Shown: piece after piece, positions 21,053 to 33,329 of the stretch
Position numbering within the stretch: position 1 is the stretch's first letter
Layout: every line of letters begins with the position of its first letter
NCBI GenBank assembly: GCA_030760725.1
Contig: JASWHV010000001.1
Location: forward strand, 79,009,683-79,073,682
Reading direction: 5' to 3'
DNA: 64,000 nucleotides
Source: Neostapfia colusana
Lineage: Eukaryota; Streptophyta; Magnoliopsida; Poales; Poaceae
The notes under the pieces: generated by a model
What the model was told of the DNA's origin: nothing
Seen by the model: the letters and a program-made list of their open reading frames with translations, nothing else
The model's database searches: none
Position numbers and translations under genes: made by a program

Positions 21053-23781
21053 ATAACAAACCCTCTATCAAGTAAGAATGTTTTAACCTTATCATACCAT
21101 GATATAGGGGCATGTTCAAGACCATGCAAAGCTTTGGACAGTTTGTAAACATGATTAGGAAAATCTGGATTTTCAAAACCTGGTGGTCGATTCAAATAAA
21201 CATCCTCATCTATGTAGCCATTAAGAAAATACACTTTTAACATCCATTTGATATTATTTGAAACCTTTATATGCAGGAAATGCTAACAAAATTCTTCTGG
21301 CTTCTAATCTAACAACAGGAGCAAAAGTTTCGTCAAAGTCTAAACCCTCTATTTGTGTGAAACCTTGAGCAACCAACCTAGCTTTATTCCTAATCATAAC
21401 CCCATCCTCACTTTGTTTGTTCTTAAACACCCATTTAGTTCCTACCAAAATGTGACCAAGAGGTGGAGGAACAAGTTTCCAAAATTTATTTCTTTCAAAA
21501 TTTTCTAACTCTTCTTGCATAGCAATGATCCATAATTCATTAGTGAGCGCATGTGATACATCTTTGGGCTCAAAAGTAGCAACAAAAGCAGAATGAGCGT
21601 GAGAGCTTGAATCAAAGAACCTGGACCGTGTTACTTTTTTATGCAAGCTTCCAATAATCTGTTGTGGAGAGTGCATTTTGCAGATGTAGAAAGGAGTAGA
21701 GACGTCACAATCTTCTTCTCCATATTCGTCATCAATTGAAGAGCTTGTGTCTTGTGAATGTTCAGGACCAGCTGTTGGAGCTGGTTGTGAATCAAAAACA
21801 GGAACTGGAAAGGAAACATTAACTTCTGAATTTTCTGGCAGCAGCTTTACTTCTTCTTCATCTTCAATAAAAATGCTCTCCCCCTGAGGATATGCACCTG
21901 GACCTGCAATGTTAGAGCTAGTACCTGGACTAGCTTCATTAAAAAAACCTCACAAAAATTGAACACATTATTGTCCAAACGTGTTGAGATGAAAAAGCTG
22001 TTCTTGAGCAATGTCATGTAAACAGTTGAAGATGAAAAACATCTATTTGTCATACATTCTGTCCAAGATGCATGACTGAAAGAGGGGAACCAAACTTCTT
22101 GTATCGGAACACAAGTTAAAAGCATTCGGAGTTGTTTTAGCTCCATAAGTTCCCCTTCTTCCTGTGAAACAGCTTACAAGGAATCAAAATTCATTGTTCT
22201 TTCGGTGCTGGGGTTAGTTAGATAACATTTAGGTATCCAGCACTTTGTCACACGACGAATAGCAGGCTTAGAACAAGAAAGCTGAGGAAAAACAGAAGGA
22301 TTATGAGACAAAACATGTGAATTTTTCTGTCCAACTACTGACCTATTTGATGTGGCATGTGTAGCACGAAAAACAGTAGGTTTGATATCAAACTTTGCAT
22401 GTTTTTGACTCAACACAGCTGGGTGTGTGCATATAACATTATGAACAGAGTGTAGCTCGGTTGTTATGAGATCTAGCTATGTTTTTTTCTCCTTTTTATG
22501 TTGTTTAGCTAGTCTATAACAAAAATCTAAGACATGTCCATCTCTACCACAGAATGTACAATGAAATTTAACCTTATGTTCATGTCTAGATGAGCTAGCA
22601 ACCTGTTTCCTATAAACCGAATGAGACAACACCCCTGCTGACCTAAAAACCACCACTTTTGCTTATGAGTTGTTTCAATTCACTTCCTAGTGATTTTACA
22701 ACAATAGGTGGATTAGCTTTAGCATGAGTATGAGAATCAAAACCTAAACCAGTTTTATCATTGCTAGACTTACAAGAATTCAGAAGCAATTTAGGTTATT
22801 ATTCCCACTACAAAATAGCTCTATGTCTTATGCATGTCATCATGTTTTTTAGACAACACTAGGCAGTTTTCACATGAAGTTTTTTCTTTTGATTTACTAT
22901 TAGAACAAGTATGAACTTCATGGGTGTGAAGCATTGTTCAAAGCAAATATTCCAGTTTTAGCAATATGCAACTTGATATTCAAATCATGGCAGCTAGAAC
23001 AATGCAAGTCATCAGTGGAACAGCTAGCATCTATCATATTTTTATCAAAAGATACAGCATGTTTTTGTTCTTTTCAATCTCAAGCTCAAGTTGATTAAGT
23101 GTAGAGGCATGCACACCTCTAAGAGAGGAAAATTGATCATTTCAGCTCACAAGAAGTACAAGAGTCGTCACTAGGAATCCAAGTTTTCAAACATTCAATT
23201 TATGATTCTAGTGAGTCAATTTTAGCATCGTACTTCCTATGTTTCCTGTCCTTTTTCTCAAGGGTGCCAAGACGACAAACAGAATTAGAAAGGTCTTTGT
23301 AGGAGGGATTTACTGTGTCATTGTCGCTGTTCGGTCCAGCCTCCATCGTGCTTGAGCTTGAGTTGCTTGCCATGAGACACAAACTCGCCAATGTTGCTTC
23401 TTGCTGTTGTTTTTGGGTGAAGTGCCCTCACAGATCTTCGCTTTCGGTGTCCACATTGCTAATATAATGTTGATCTGTTCAAGTGCGGAGAGGACACGGT
23501 GCACTAACTTGCGGTTCACAAACCCTATCTTTTTCTTGCTGTTGTTGTTGGGGGAGGGCTTGAACCTTACTGTCTTTTCATCCCGGGATGTAGAACCTCA
23601 AAAGTTAGGGCAATTTGCATGAAAATGTCCTGATCCACCACATTCAAAGCATCTTTGAGAGCCACCACTTCCTCTCCTCCTAGTTCTCACATTTTGCAAT
23701 GCTCTGGAGAACCGATTTGAGAGAAGTGCTAGCTCCTCCTATTGGAACTTCTCAATATGTTCAAGGGCTAGAGAAGACAGA
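21053..23781 (-). pseudogene. S2: second Sirevirus-like Copia, decayed gag-pol fragment
   Basis: Reading leftward from 23781: gag (region SSLALEHIEKFQ), a CCHC knuckle CFECGGSGHFHANC (about 23625-23650), a second knuckle CTFCGRDGHVLDFC (about 22520-22560), the gag-protease linker (CWIPKCYLTNPSTE near 22205-22240), then directly the tail of integrase and the N-terminal reverse transcriptase (GTKWVFKNKQSEDGV near 21410) to VKTFLLDRGFVI at 21053. Protease and the integrase core are absent between about 21960 and 22200, so the copy carries an internal deletion as well as many stops. The protein sequence is close to S1. Its ends are removed by the LTR fragment on the left and by Gypsy C on the right. 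Confidence 0.83.
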
Positions 23782-26150
23782 TGTGGGGACTCCGCCGGTC
23801 CACACTCCAGGAATCGCATTGGGTGGTGTCGTGCGATGCGGAACCCAACAGCATACATGAAAAGACAGTATAAAACATACAGAATCCTTTATTCTCAACA
23901 TAAGGTATTTTACAACATAATATACAAAGAATGTACATACACAGCAGAATAAAACTATACACTTACTCACTCTCGATCCAAACTACGCCGAAGAAAAGCC
24001 ATCCAGCCCATCAACGCTTCCCACTAGCTTCGCAAGAGGGTAAGGCAGCGGCAAGGTTTCCGGTGAGTTATACGAACCGTGGGGTCCGATGCCTCACCGA
24101 ACAACCGTATTCATAGCATGCATCATGCTACCTGCAAAAACAACTACAAAAGCAGCCGCGAGCACAATGGCTCAGCAAGGCTTAACCGACAATCCTAAAC
24201 ATGTAACTCCACATGCAGGAGTTGTAAGAAGATAGGAAGCTGAATTGCATAACAAAGCTTAGCTAAACGTTGATCCTTATGTTCAGGTTATTATGGCAGT
24301 AAATTAATGGTCCTCATGCATCGCAACACCGGAAGTCCACAATCAAACAAGAAATGCTTATTCTGATGTTGCTTGCCTAAGGTGGAATAGAAATTTAGTT
24401 TGCACTGTTTCTAATACATCCAAGGTTGCAATACAATTTATCAGCAATGATCAACATTTATGAGCCTCAATTCCTCTTACTACGTCACAACACAGTGGGC
24501 AAGTATGCTCAATCCTTAATCGTGAGCAACGATGATTCGGATCAATGACAACACAGAATACATGACACATACACCCTCCTCGAAAGACTGACATGGGAGC
24601 TCTTTCTTATGTTGTATGCGGCAACCTTTCACACGACACCCCGATATAGAAACACGCTTCGCTCCGAGCAGGATGGTCCTCTACACGGACACGTCGAAGT
24701 TGCCCGCTAAAGGATTTGCACCTCTCGCCTACTCAACAGCATTCCTGGACAAAGGATGAGTTTCTACACCACGATCCATCGAGTTATATCGGTTTAATTG
24801 GTCCCATATACTATTATGTATCCGGTACAGCTCAAACTTGTCCAGCAGGGCCGCATACGGTGTGGTCCTTATCCGACATAGATGGGGCTACTTCCCAACC
24901 TCCATATTGGCCTTACCATAATCGGCCCAGGCCCAATGTGGTCACAAGCATTGTCCCACCAATCAGGTCGAGACAATCTTGTGTGTTTCATCCTACAGAA
25001 ACTCCCCGTCCACATCTCACTTTATTTCAGGGTGCTCTTATCAACTCTTCTCTCGCTAGTATACTCTGCTACTCGACCTTTCTCACGAGTAGATTCCAAC
25101 TACTCGTCCTCTACTGGGCTATCTACAACATTAGCCTAGCCAACTACGACGAGGGAAATCCTATACTAACTATTCTACTCGGGGAATTCATGGTAATGCA
25201 CGTGGAATATCAAACATCCTAGACATAATGCACAATATCCATTCTAATCAATAGTAGATGGATTTAGTAACTCTATGAAGTTAGTCTTCCTCCAGAGAAT
25301 CCGCCACAACAGTTACGAGATAGAGATACTCGCCTCTGAGTTGAACTCCTCGTCGAGCTTTGATGTCACGTGAACTATTGAGATGCAAATGCACATATAT
25401 TCAAAAGTAATTTAGAATGTGATTCAAATTAGTTGTACAAGTTAAATACGACTAAGAAGGGAACAACAGCAAGGTTTCTGTTGTTGTAATCTACAGCAAT
25501 AGAGAGGAAAAATTTAGGCAGAATGGAAGTAGGATTAACACACTATGTTGATTAAGACTTTATATGCACCTAGACATATAAAGAAGAATAGCTAAAGTTC
25601 AAGAGGTCCAATGAAGCTGAAAATTTAACAGTAGCTTCAATGGATGGTATGTAGGCATTGTGCAATATTTGAGCTCAAGGAATGGTTGAAGGTGGTCACA
25701 AGAATTCCTTAGGTGTTTGAACTATTCTGAATCTCCCTTCTAGAAGACAACGCTCAGCCGGTCCCTGTGATTCTAGAGCTTACACATGCTGAAAAGTGAA
25801 CTTTTTGTGAAGTACACATTTTTTATGAGTATATAGGAATTGGTTTCACCATTGTTGGAGCTTCCTACATGGAGATATTGATTTTACAAGATTTGGCAAA
25901 AGACTGAATAACGTTTCTGTCGTTTTCCCATTTTTCAGAGGCATAGAGGATTTAAACACCATTTGATCCAGTAAATGAAATCAAATGACTCTGAATGTTT
26001 CACTGGAGTTCAATGATATTTAGATGAAGGTTATGGCCAATATTGCATATTTTTCAATTAACATAACTACTGGAATTAATTTTCTAAACTTTTTACTAAA
26101 GGAATTAATGAGCCAAATCCAGAGACTTTCAGAAAAATTATGATGCACCA

Positions 26151-26588
26151 TGTTGAGTACTTCTAAAGATTGATCAAGTTTCCAGTTTTTCCTTTGTGTT
26201 TTCAGGGAAATAATGCACACGTGAAAAGAACCAGGGGGATGTCCTGTGTCTCATGTGTTGCACCGAGTCCTAGTAGGTGTGTGTTTCATTTTGATTTTTA
26301 AAACCCCGGGCTTTGGGTTATACGTGCATGGCACATGCATACGCGGCGTGTTTTCAAATTTCGTATGGTGCAAAGCCCTGCTAAGTTGTTGCAAGGATGT
26401 GGTCTTTGGTTAATAAAAGGAGAAGAGAGCCCTGGGGTTTGTTGCACGCCGCCACAACTCATCTGAGTTCATCCTCTCTTCGGTACTCCACGAAAACTCC
26501 TGAGATTGGATCCTACAACACTTGTTTGACTCCCCTACACGATTTGCATCACAAATCTGTCAGAGTTTAGTGAGGAAAACACCCAACA
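26151..26588 (+). repeat. Copia E 5' LTR
   Basis: TGTTGAGTAC...CACCCAACA. A TATA-like TTAATAAAAGG lies near 26409. It is followed by the primer binding site TGGCATCAGAGCC, complementary to a methionine-type tRNA end. Confidence 0.9.
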
Positions 26589-26648
26589 ATTGGCATCAGA
26601 GCCGATTATGTTGCCTGGAACCGTGACGTGGCCATTGAGTGGGCGCTG

Positions 26649-27560
26649 ATGTCGCGGAGAAGATCTTCATCGCCTGCCCGACGTTCATGGAGGGACGTCA
26701 CGCCGCCGGGAGGCACCAGCAGGGCAGGAGGAGGATCAGGGCCATTGGTGATTCATCGCATCACGAAGGAAGTCAGCAGTGGTGGTACGTATCCAATGCT
26801 CACGAAGACAAACTATCATGATTGGGCGGCACTTATGCGGGTGATGTTGCAAGCGAGAGGCTTGTGGACTGCCGTGAGCCTTGGCACCAATGATTACATT
26901 GAAGATCGGATGTCATTGGAGGCTCTCACCAAAGCTGTGCCACCAGAAATGGTAGGGATCATTGCCGGGAAGGAGTCGGCCAAGATTGCATGGGATGCGA
27001 TCAAGTTGCGCAACATGGGAGCTGAACGTGTGCGCAAGGCCAGGGCGAGTACATTGCGTCGGGAGTTTGATGCACTCAAATTCCACGACGGTGAAACGGT
27101 GGATGAGTTTGGTGTACGTATGAGCCGGATCACGTCTCAACTTGCAGCACTTGGGAGTGAACGCTCGGAGGAGGAGATTGTCCAGAAGTTCCTGCAGGCG
27201 GTGCTACAGAAGTTTGAGCAGATGGCTGCCTCCATCGAGACATTGCTTGACTTAAGTGATATGTCTGTTGATGAGTTGATTGGTAGACTCAAGGCTGCAG
27301 AAGAAAGGCTTGGTGCAACCACTTGGGAAGGCAACACGCAAGAGAAGTTGCATCTGAGTGAAGAAGAGTTACTTGCACGGTTGTCGACACGTCTCAAGAT
27401 GTCCGGGAGAGCTGGACAGGAACGGCATAAAGACTCATCTGCACCGAGGAGAGATCATGGCCGAGGGCGTGTTCGTGGTCGAGGTAACCGTGGCGGTGGA
27501 AACTCAGGCCGTGGAGTGGCCAAATATGAGTTCCGCTACTGTGGTAAGAAAGGTCATTGG
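26649..27560 (+). pseudogene. Copia E gag, interrupted at its zinc knuckle
   Basis: The ATG at 26649 opens a Ser/Arg-rich start followed by a DUF4219/UBN2-type Copia gag (TKTNYHDWAALMRVMLQARG, later FDALKFHDGETVDEF). A basic RG-rich stretch (GRGRVRGRGNRGGG) precedes the knuckle. The reading frame reaches YCGKKGHW and is cut there by the CACTA element; it resumes in frame at 34061 with ARECRKKKK, giving the CCHC finger when the insert is ignored. The first Cys of the finger is Phe here (EFRYCGKKGHW). Confidence 0.87.
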
Positions 27561-27589
27561 CACTACAGGATTCCCGTCAGCATACGACG
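27561..27589 (+). repeat. CACTA left terminal inverted repeat
   Basis: It opens cactacaggattcccgtcag and then reaches the first catacgac motif. It pairs with 34029-34057 on the other strand with several mismatches. Confidence 0.88.
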
Positions 27590-28050
27590 GCTAAAACCGT
27601 CGTATATAAAGCAGAAGCCGTCGTATATAGTTTATATACGACGCCAGTTGTTTATATACGACGGTTTGTGGCCGTCGTATATATTGTGTCGTATATATAT
27701 ACTGTTATATACGATGGTGCCGTCGTATATAACTATATATACGACACAATATATACGACGGCCACTTATATACAACGGCCCGTTTCGTAGACTTGGCCCA
27801 GTGGGCCAGGGCCTTTATATACGACGGCTAGGCCCTGGCTGTCGTATATAAGGCCTTATATACGACAGCCGCTGGGCCCTGGCTGTCGTATATAAGGGCT
27901 TATATACGACAGCCGCTGGATCGTGGCTGTCGTATATAAGAGCTTATATACGACAGCCTGGCCCAGCCGTCGTATATAATTTAGGCTTATTTACGACGGA
28001 CCTGTATAGCGGCCGTTGTATATAAACTATAGAGGCCGTCGTATATAAGC
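27581..28050. repeat. CACTA left subterminal repeat array
   Basis: About 23 copies of a 12-14 bp motif, ccgtcgtatata or its reverse complement tatatacgacgg, with variants in which cgg becomes cag. Both orientations alternate, so many adjacent pairs form palindromes. In En/Spm, subterminal repeats of similar size are binding sites for TNPA; that role is inferred here. Confidence 0.88.
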
Positions 28051-28222
28051 TTTTCCATTTTTTTTAAAAAAATAAAAAATGGCTAACCTGGCTCGATGGC
28101 CAGCTACACATCCAAAGACAACAACAAAACAGTTTGATATATAAATTCACAACAAAGTGCAATAGTACACATCGACAATCACGAAGTCTGACATCCACAC
28201 AAATAAAAACAAAATCACAAAT

Positions 28223-29736
28223 CTATTGATTACTAGCCCCTCCACTACCTCCGGGAGCGATGAAGTCATCCTGCCGCGGCGAACCTGGCGCCCTTAGCTG
28301 TGGCGATGGAGTCTGAGCCTCCGTCCCTGATCCCTGCGAAACAAGTGACATATGTACAAGTTTACAATTGTTTTTCTAGGTTCATTAGGATTCTTAGCGG
28401 TTGGGGCTTCCACTTAATGTAACTTTCTTTTTATACCTGTACTCCAGGAAACTGCTCCTGTGGTGGCGACGGCTCCAGGACGAACGGAGGTGGCTGCCAC
28501 AACGGTATCTGGATTTGCTGCCCTTGCTGTCGAGCTAGCGCCTGTCATTTCAAACATTACAATTTACAAAACTAATTGAAATGCAATGTAATTAAACTAT
28601 AATTGTATGTTTCTTACTTGCATTGCCGCTTGCATCTGTGCCATATAGGACACATGGTACGCTATGGCAGCCCTGTTGTTCTCTCGCTCTCTCGCCAAGG
28701 CCTCCTCCTGCCGAGCCAAGCTCTCCCGAAGCGCCATGACTTCGAGATCTCTCTCGGTGACACGGCGGCTGGAGGAGCCTGCAGCCGAAGACTGCGAGGA
28801 GCTGCCTCTCGCAGGTCGTGCCTCACTAGAGTTGACGACTCCAGAGAATATGGCAAGCCTAAAAAAATGAATCAATTCAAGGTAAAATTAAATAATCTTG
28901 AATTGAAAACAATGAAAGTAAATGAATTCACCTTCCGTGTGCTTTTCCACCTCCGCTTGCATACGCGGCTTGAGGGTCGATGTTCGGGGAGTTTTCCCAA
29001 TCGAACCCTTCGCCGTGTATCCTCACAGCCTCTTGCCCATACCTAGTCTGAAAAACAATGAAATTATGTAAGTTCAACAACATATATAGTGTCAAATAAT
29101 TTCAGAGGTCATGAAACTTACCAGGCGCTCCGCTGCGTACTGACTACACTGCTCCGGCTGAGAAGGGTCAACGTGACCTCTCCTATAGACCGCAGTAGCA
29201 CTCAGTCGCACGCCGGTCTCCTTTTCCTGTGAACATATGTTAGTACAAACAATACTACATTATGAATATAATAAAAACTACCAAGAAACATGCCATCCGT
29301 TTAGCCATTCGCACAAAACCTTGGACGCCCATACCGTGCTTCCCTGAGCTCCCTCTGGCATCTTGAGCCTTCTTGGACTTAGCGATGAACTCATCGCTAG
29401 CCCAATACCTGCAAAGGGCTCGGTAAACTTCAGTTCATCCCTGTAACCAAGGGACACTAACCTGCACACATGCATAGTTTATTAGGTGTTACTTAGCAAA
29501 ATTAATATGAACAATTTAAAGATTACGCAACCTACCTCTGCGTATTGCTCCTCCGTCAAGTACGTGTCGAAGGCGTCTCTGAACGACCCAACCTCGTGGT
29601 CGTGGAGCTTTAAGTAGTCGTTAACTACTTGACTCCGAGCTTCGAAAGCATTTGCATAACAAGCTTCTGAGCGTTCACTTCGAACACGGAGCGGGCGTGA
29701 TCCATCTGCTCAGCCGGGTCCTCAAGGCGGTACCTG
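28223..29736 (-). pseudogene. CACTA second gene (Ptta/En/Spm transposase-24-like), multi-exon, one nonsense codon
   Basis: Exons inferred from GT/AG sites on the minus strand, in order: about 29736-29536, 29461-29282, 29226-29122, 29047-28932, 28858-28618, 28541-28437, 28333-28223 (TAG stop). The reading frame is continuous across all the joins I could phase (for example GG|RLAIFS, MQ|ALARQ, VQ|GSG). Conserved blocks include YWASDEFIAKSKKAQDARG, GVQGFVRMAKRM and YRRGHVDPSQPEQ, typical of proteins annotated as plant transposase Ptta/En/Spm. Residues from the 28858 exon form a charged coiled coil (RESLARQEEALARERENN). A TGA at 29435-29437 is the only in-frame stop I see. The 5' start was not resolved and may lie further right. 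A role like TNPA is inferred from position. Confidence 0.62.
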
Positions 29737-30348
29737 AGCTGTAGGAACTAGAAAAGTAACCTACTTCCTTTAGAGTAAATGCTTCGGCAATGCACCCTTC
29801 AACCCTTGCTCTGTTGCCAACCATAGTTTTCAAATATCTCAATGCTCTTTCAATATGGTACATCCATCTATATTGCACAGGACCACCAACTTTTGCTTCG
29901 AATGGAAGATGTATAAGAAGATGCTGCATTGGATTGAAGAAACCAGGAGGAAATATTTTTTCCATCTTACATAAAAGTACAGGTATCTCCTTCTCTAACT
30001 TCTCCATCATGTCTTTCGTTATTTCTTTGGCACATAACTGCATATAGAATAATGATAGCTCAGCTAACACCTTCCACACCGCATCATCCAGATATCCCCG
30101 AAACATAACAGGTAAGAGTCTTTCCATTATTATATGATAGTCATGACTCTTCAACCCAGTGAGCTTTCCCGTTTTAACATTCACGGCTCGTCTCAGACTA
30201 GCAGCATAACCATCTAGGAATTTCAAAGTTTTCAACCATTCCATAACTTGTTTCTTTTCATTAGGTCGAAGCACGAAAGAAGCACGTGGCTTACCACCGC
30301 TTTCAGAGAGCTCAAGAGTAGGTCGATTACAAATCTCGGCCAAATCCT
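29737..30348 (-). pseudogene. CACTA TNPD C-terminal part, DUF4218
   Basis: One frame from about 30343 to 29760 gives the DUF4218 signature: LKSHDYHIIMERLLPV, VLAELSLFYMQLCAK, FFNPMQHLLIHLPFEAKVGG, YRWMYHIERALRYLKTMV. This domain follows the transposase core in plant CACTA transposases. A stop separates it from the upstream LMHNIDVMHQERN region. Confidence 0.88.
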
Positions 30349-31758
30349 TTTAAGCCTTTAAGTTGTCTTTCGTTTTGCCCGTGATATCCATGCACGTGCT
30401 TATGATACATCCGGCCATGTTACGCTCCTGATGCATTACATCAATATTATGCATCAGTATCAATGACTTCACATATGGTAACTCCCAAACTCCACATACA
30501 TGAGTCAAGTTGTGAACATTTCAGTAACCTACAAAGAATCCAGGGCGAGCTTCATCAGGGACTAGTGAGTCCAACACATCGGATACTTCACACCCGCTTA
30601 GGCGTTTAGGTGGTTCCTTAGTTTCAACAGTATCTTTTCTGAAGACATTCCTCTGTTGCCTTAATGGGTGGTTTCAAGGAAGCCAACGCCTATGACAATC
30701 AAAGTAGCTTATCTTGCCACCATATGTAAGTCGAAAACACTCTGTGTCAGACGCACATATGGGACACGACAAACGACCATGTGTGCTCCATCCAGAAAAC
30801 ATGCCGTATGCAGGGAAATCATGGACAGACCACAAATAAGCAGCTCGAAGGTTGAATTTCTGCTTCTTGTAACAGTCATACGCTTCAACTCCAATCCACA
30901 ATGTTTTCAATTCTTCAATCAATGGTTTCAACATCACATTGATACGTGATCCCGGATGATCTGGTCCTGGTATAATGAGGCTAAGAAACATAAACTCGTA
31001 CTTCATACAAAGAGAAGGTGGTAGGTTGTACGGAATAACAAAGACGGGCCAACAGGAGTATGGTGTGGCATTTGTACGGAAGGTGAAAAACCATCCGTCG
31101 CTAACCCGATGCGAACATTTCTCGCATCACTAGCAAAAGCAGGATCAAAAGAGTCCAAAGACTTCCATGCATCACCGTCCGACGGATGAGTCAACACATC
31201 TTTGTTCTCACGCACACCTTCTTTGTGCAATCTCATGTGTCTGGCAGATCTTTTAGAAAGAAACAGCCGCTTCAACCGAGGTGTCACAGGCAAGTAACAC
31301 AATTGCTTATGTGCAACTTCTATCATTACTTTATCACCATCGTCATTGACAACTTCGACAAACCTCAATTTTCCACACTTTAAACAATTCTTCTCTTTGT
31401 CATGCTCTTTCCAGAATAGCATGCAGTTATCTGGACACACGTCAATTTTTTCATATTTCATACCCAGTCCAGATAGTAATTTCTTTGAGTGATACATATC
31501 TTTGGGCAGTTTATGAGGTTGTGGAAGAGCATCGCTGATAAGTTTCATCATATCATTGTAGCAATTATTAGAGAAGAAATACTTAGATTTGATTGCCATA
31601 AATCTGGTCATGAAAGTAAGAAGAGTCATTTCAGTATGATCATGCAACACCTCTTCAGAAGCTTTCAAGAGATTAAAGAATGCGTCTGCCTCATTTGTGG
31701 GCGGATCCTCCGTTTGTATATCTTGTAACATCTCATCGATCCTGTCAACACCCGACAA
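30349..31758 (-). pseudogene. CACTA TNPD transposase core (TNP2 / Transposase_21)
   Basis: From 31758 leftward: VDRIDEMLQDIQ, the region PKDMYHSKKLLSGLGMKYEK, a zinc-like CPDNCMLFWKEH...CLKC, DGDAWKSLDSFDPAF with NVRIGLATDGFSP, then after a frame change near 31010, FLSLIIPGPDHPGSRINV, GVEAYDCYKKQKFNLRAAYL and SVHDFPAYGMFSGWSTHG. After a stop near 30670 the frame goes on to LMHNIDVMHQERN (about 30405-30450). These are diagnostic blocks of TNP2-type transposase. Further stops near 30350 and 30520 complete the loss. Confidence 0.9.
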
Positions 31759-32042
31759 TCATCATCATCTTCCACTACATGAACGGCTCGAGGAGCAGAC
31801 TCGCCGTGGAAACTCCAGACCTCATAATATGGCATGTAACCGTTTCTGCACAAGTGTAATGACAATATCGTTTTGTCCAAAAACTTAGTATTCCGGCATT
31901 TCACACATGGACAACGAACTTTATCGGTCGTAGACAACAAGAACACTCAATCAATAAAGTCGTCTATCCCGGCATACCACTCATCTGAGTGACCAGTTGC
32001 CTTGTTCCAACCGGTATACATCCAACTACGGTCTTCACTCAT
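31759..32042 (-). pseudogene. CACTA TNPD N-terminus, transposase-associated domain
   Basis: The ATG at 32042-32040 gives MSEDRSWMYTGWNKATG, the standard start of the transposase-associated domain (PF13963 type). A TGA then follows DDFID near 31950; the same frame continues with RCPCVKCRNTKF and LHLCRNGYMPYYEVWSFHGE. A one-base frame change near 31750 leads to the TNP2 core. Confidence 0.85.
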
Positions 32043-32142
32043 GTTTAACTCTGCAGTTTTAAGTCAAAGAATTTATAGTTAGTTTATTATTTATTTATAT
32101 CACGGACCTATATCTATTGGAAAGGATAGGTCCTAAACCCAC

Positions 32143-32344
32143 CCAAGAGTGACCGAGACGAACATGCTTATAACAAGACACGAGGTCTAGATTCAGACGA
32201 AATTTTGGCAGCATAAACCCGCTGTTCTCCAACTGCACGTCCAAAAATGGAGCAGCAGAGAACATTAGGGTTACGCTGTCGAAACTACGTCCAAATCTAG
32301 ACCCCGTGTCTCATTATAAGAACGCCCTCTCGGTCACTCCTAGG
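32143..32344. repeat. Inverted repeat with ~50-bp arms inside the CACTA element
   Basis: The left arm, 32143-32193 (ccaagagtgaccgagacg...gtctagatt), pairs imperfectly with 32294-32344 around a ~100-base loop. It could be a small foldback element or part of the transposon's own regulatory DNA; no target duplication was identified with confidence. Confidence 0.65.
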
Positions 32345-33329
32345 CTGTCCAAAAAGGGACAATTCCGAACCTACACGCCTCACATGCGTAACACGTGTGA
32401 GACGGGCTGGTTCGAAACGGGTGACGCATATTGTAAAGGTTTACGTCAATCTTTCATTTTTGAGTGATTTCAAAGAGAGAGAGGAAAGAACAATAGAGAG
32501 AAGGAAAGAACCATAGTTGTTAAGGCATCGCTTAAGCGTCGCTTAAGCGGTAAGGCGCCTGGGGATCGTAAGGCGTCCCATCGCCTTAGATCCCGGCGTA
32601 AGGAAGGTGAATACGGCGGCGGCGCTTGCACACAAGGGAGGCGTCGGCGGCGCCCACGCACAGGATCTTGCGTTCGTATGAGGTTGAGCGCCGGCAGATC
32701 CGCGGCAGCCGGTCAATGGAGGCTGACGAGTGCCGGCAGATCGACAGTCCCGCGGCGGAGGAGGCCGAGCGCCGAAGGATTGGAAGTTCCGCGGCAAAGT
32801 GTCGGAGGCCGAGCGCTGGCTATGCCGCGGGGGGGGGGGGGGGGGGGGAGGGGGATGGGGGGTCAGAGGCCGAACACCGCGGGGGGGGGGGGGGGAGGGG
32901 GTGGCGGGTAGGGCGAGGCGGACTAGGTTGTTCACATCGTGCTTTTGTAGACGTATACGTTACCACTAAATGGGTCGTATCGGGCCCTAAGCCCATTTAT
33001 GTACATATAGTACTTTTAAACACTCAAACAATCGAAACAATAATCAATTTAACTATTAACTCATATGCATTAATCATCTAAGCAATTAACAACTCATCTA
33101 AACAAACATAATTACCGTAGTTAATAAGCTTATCAATTCTAAGCAATTAAAAAAACACCTAGCTAGCAATTCAAATAAACCTGGGCAATAATTAAACCTA
33201 AGCATATCAATTCATCTAAATCTAAGAAATTAATCACTAAACAATAAAAAACAAACAAGCATAATATAAACAATTGGTAATTAAAAAACCAAACTTTCTA
33301 GATGGGGAGGGAGGCGGGCGACTTACCTC

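Noticed and set aside
24716..25222. 168-codon plus-strand frame in the Gypsy C LTR
   Set aside because: It lies within the LTR, no family is recognised, and related LTRs of Gypsy B do not keep it.
27557..27851. Tyr/Ile/Arg-rich repeats (YIRRP-like) extending the Copia E gag frame
   Set aside because: This is read-through into the CACTA subterminal repeat array, not a protein repeat.
27585..28050. CRISPR-like regular repeats
   Set aside because: Repeats are short, palindromic, in both orientations with irregular spacing, in a plant DNA transposon end. Not a CRISPR array.
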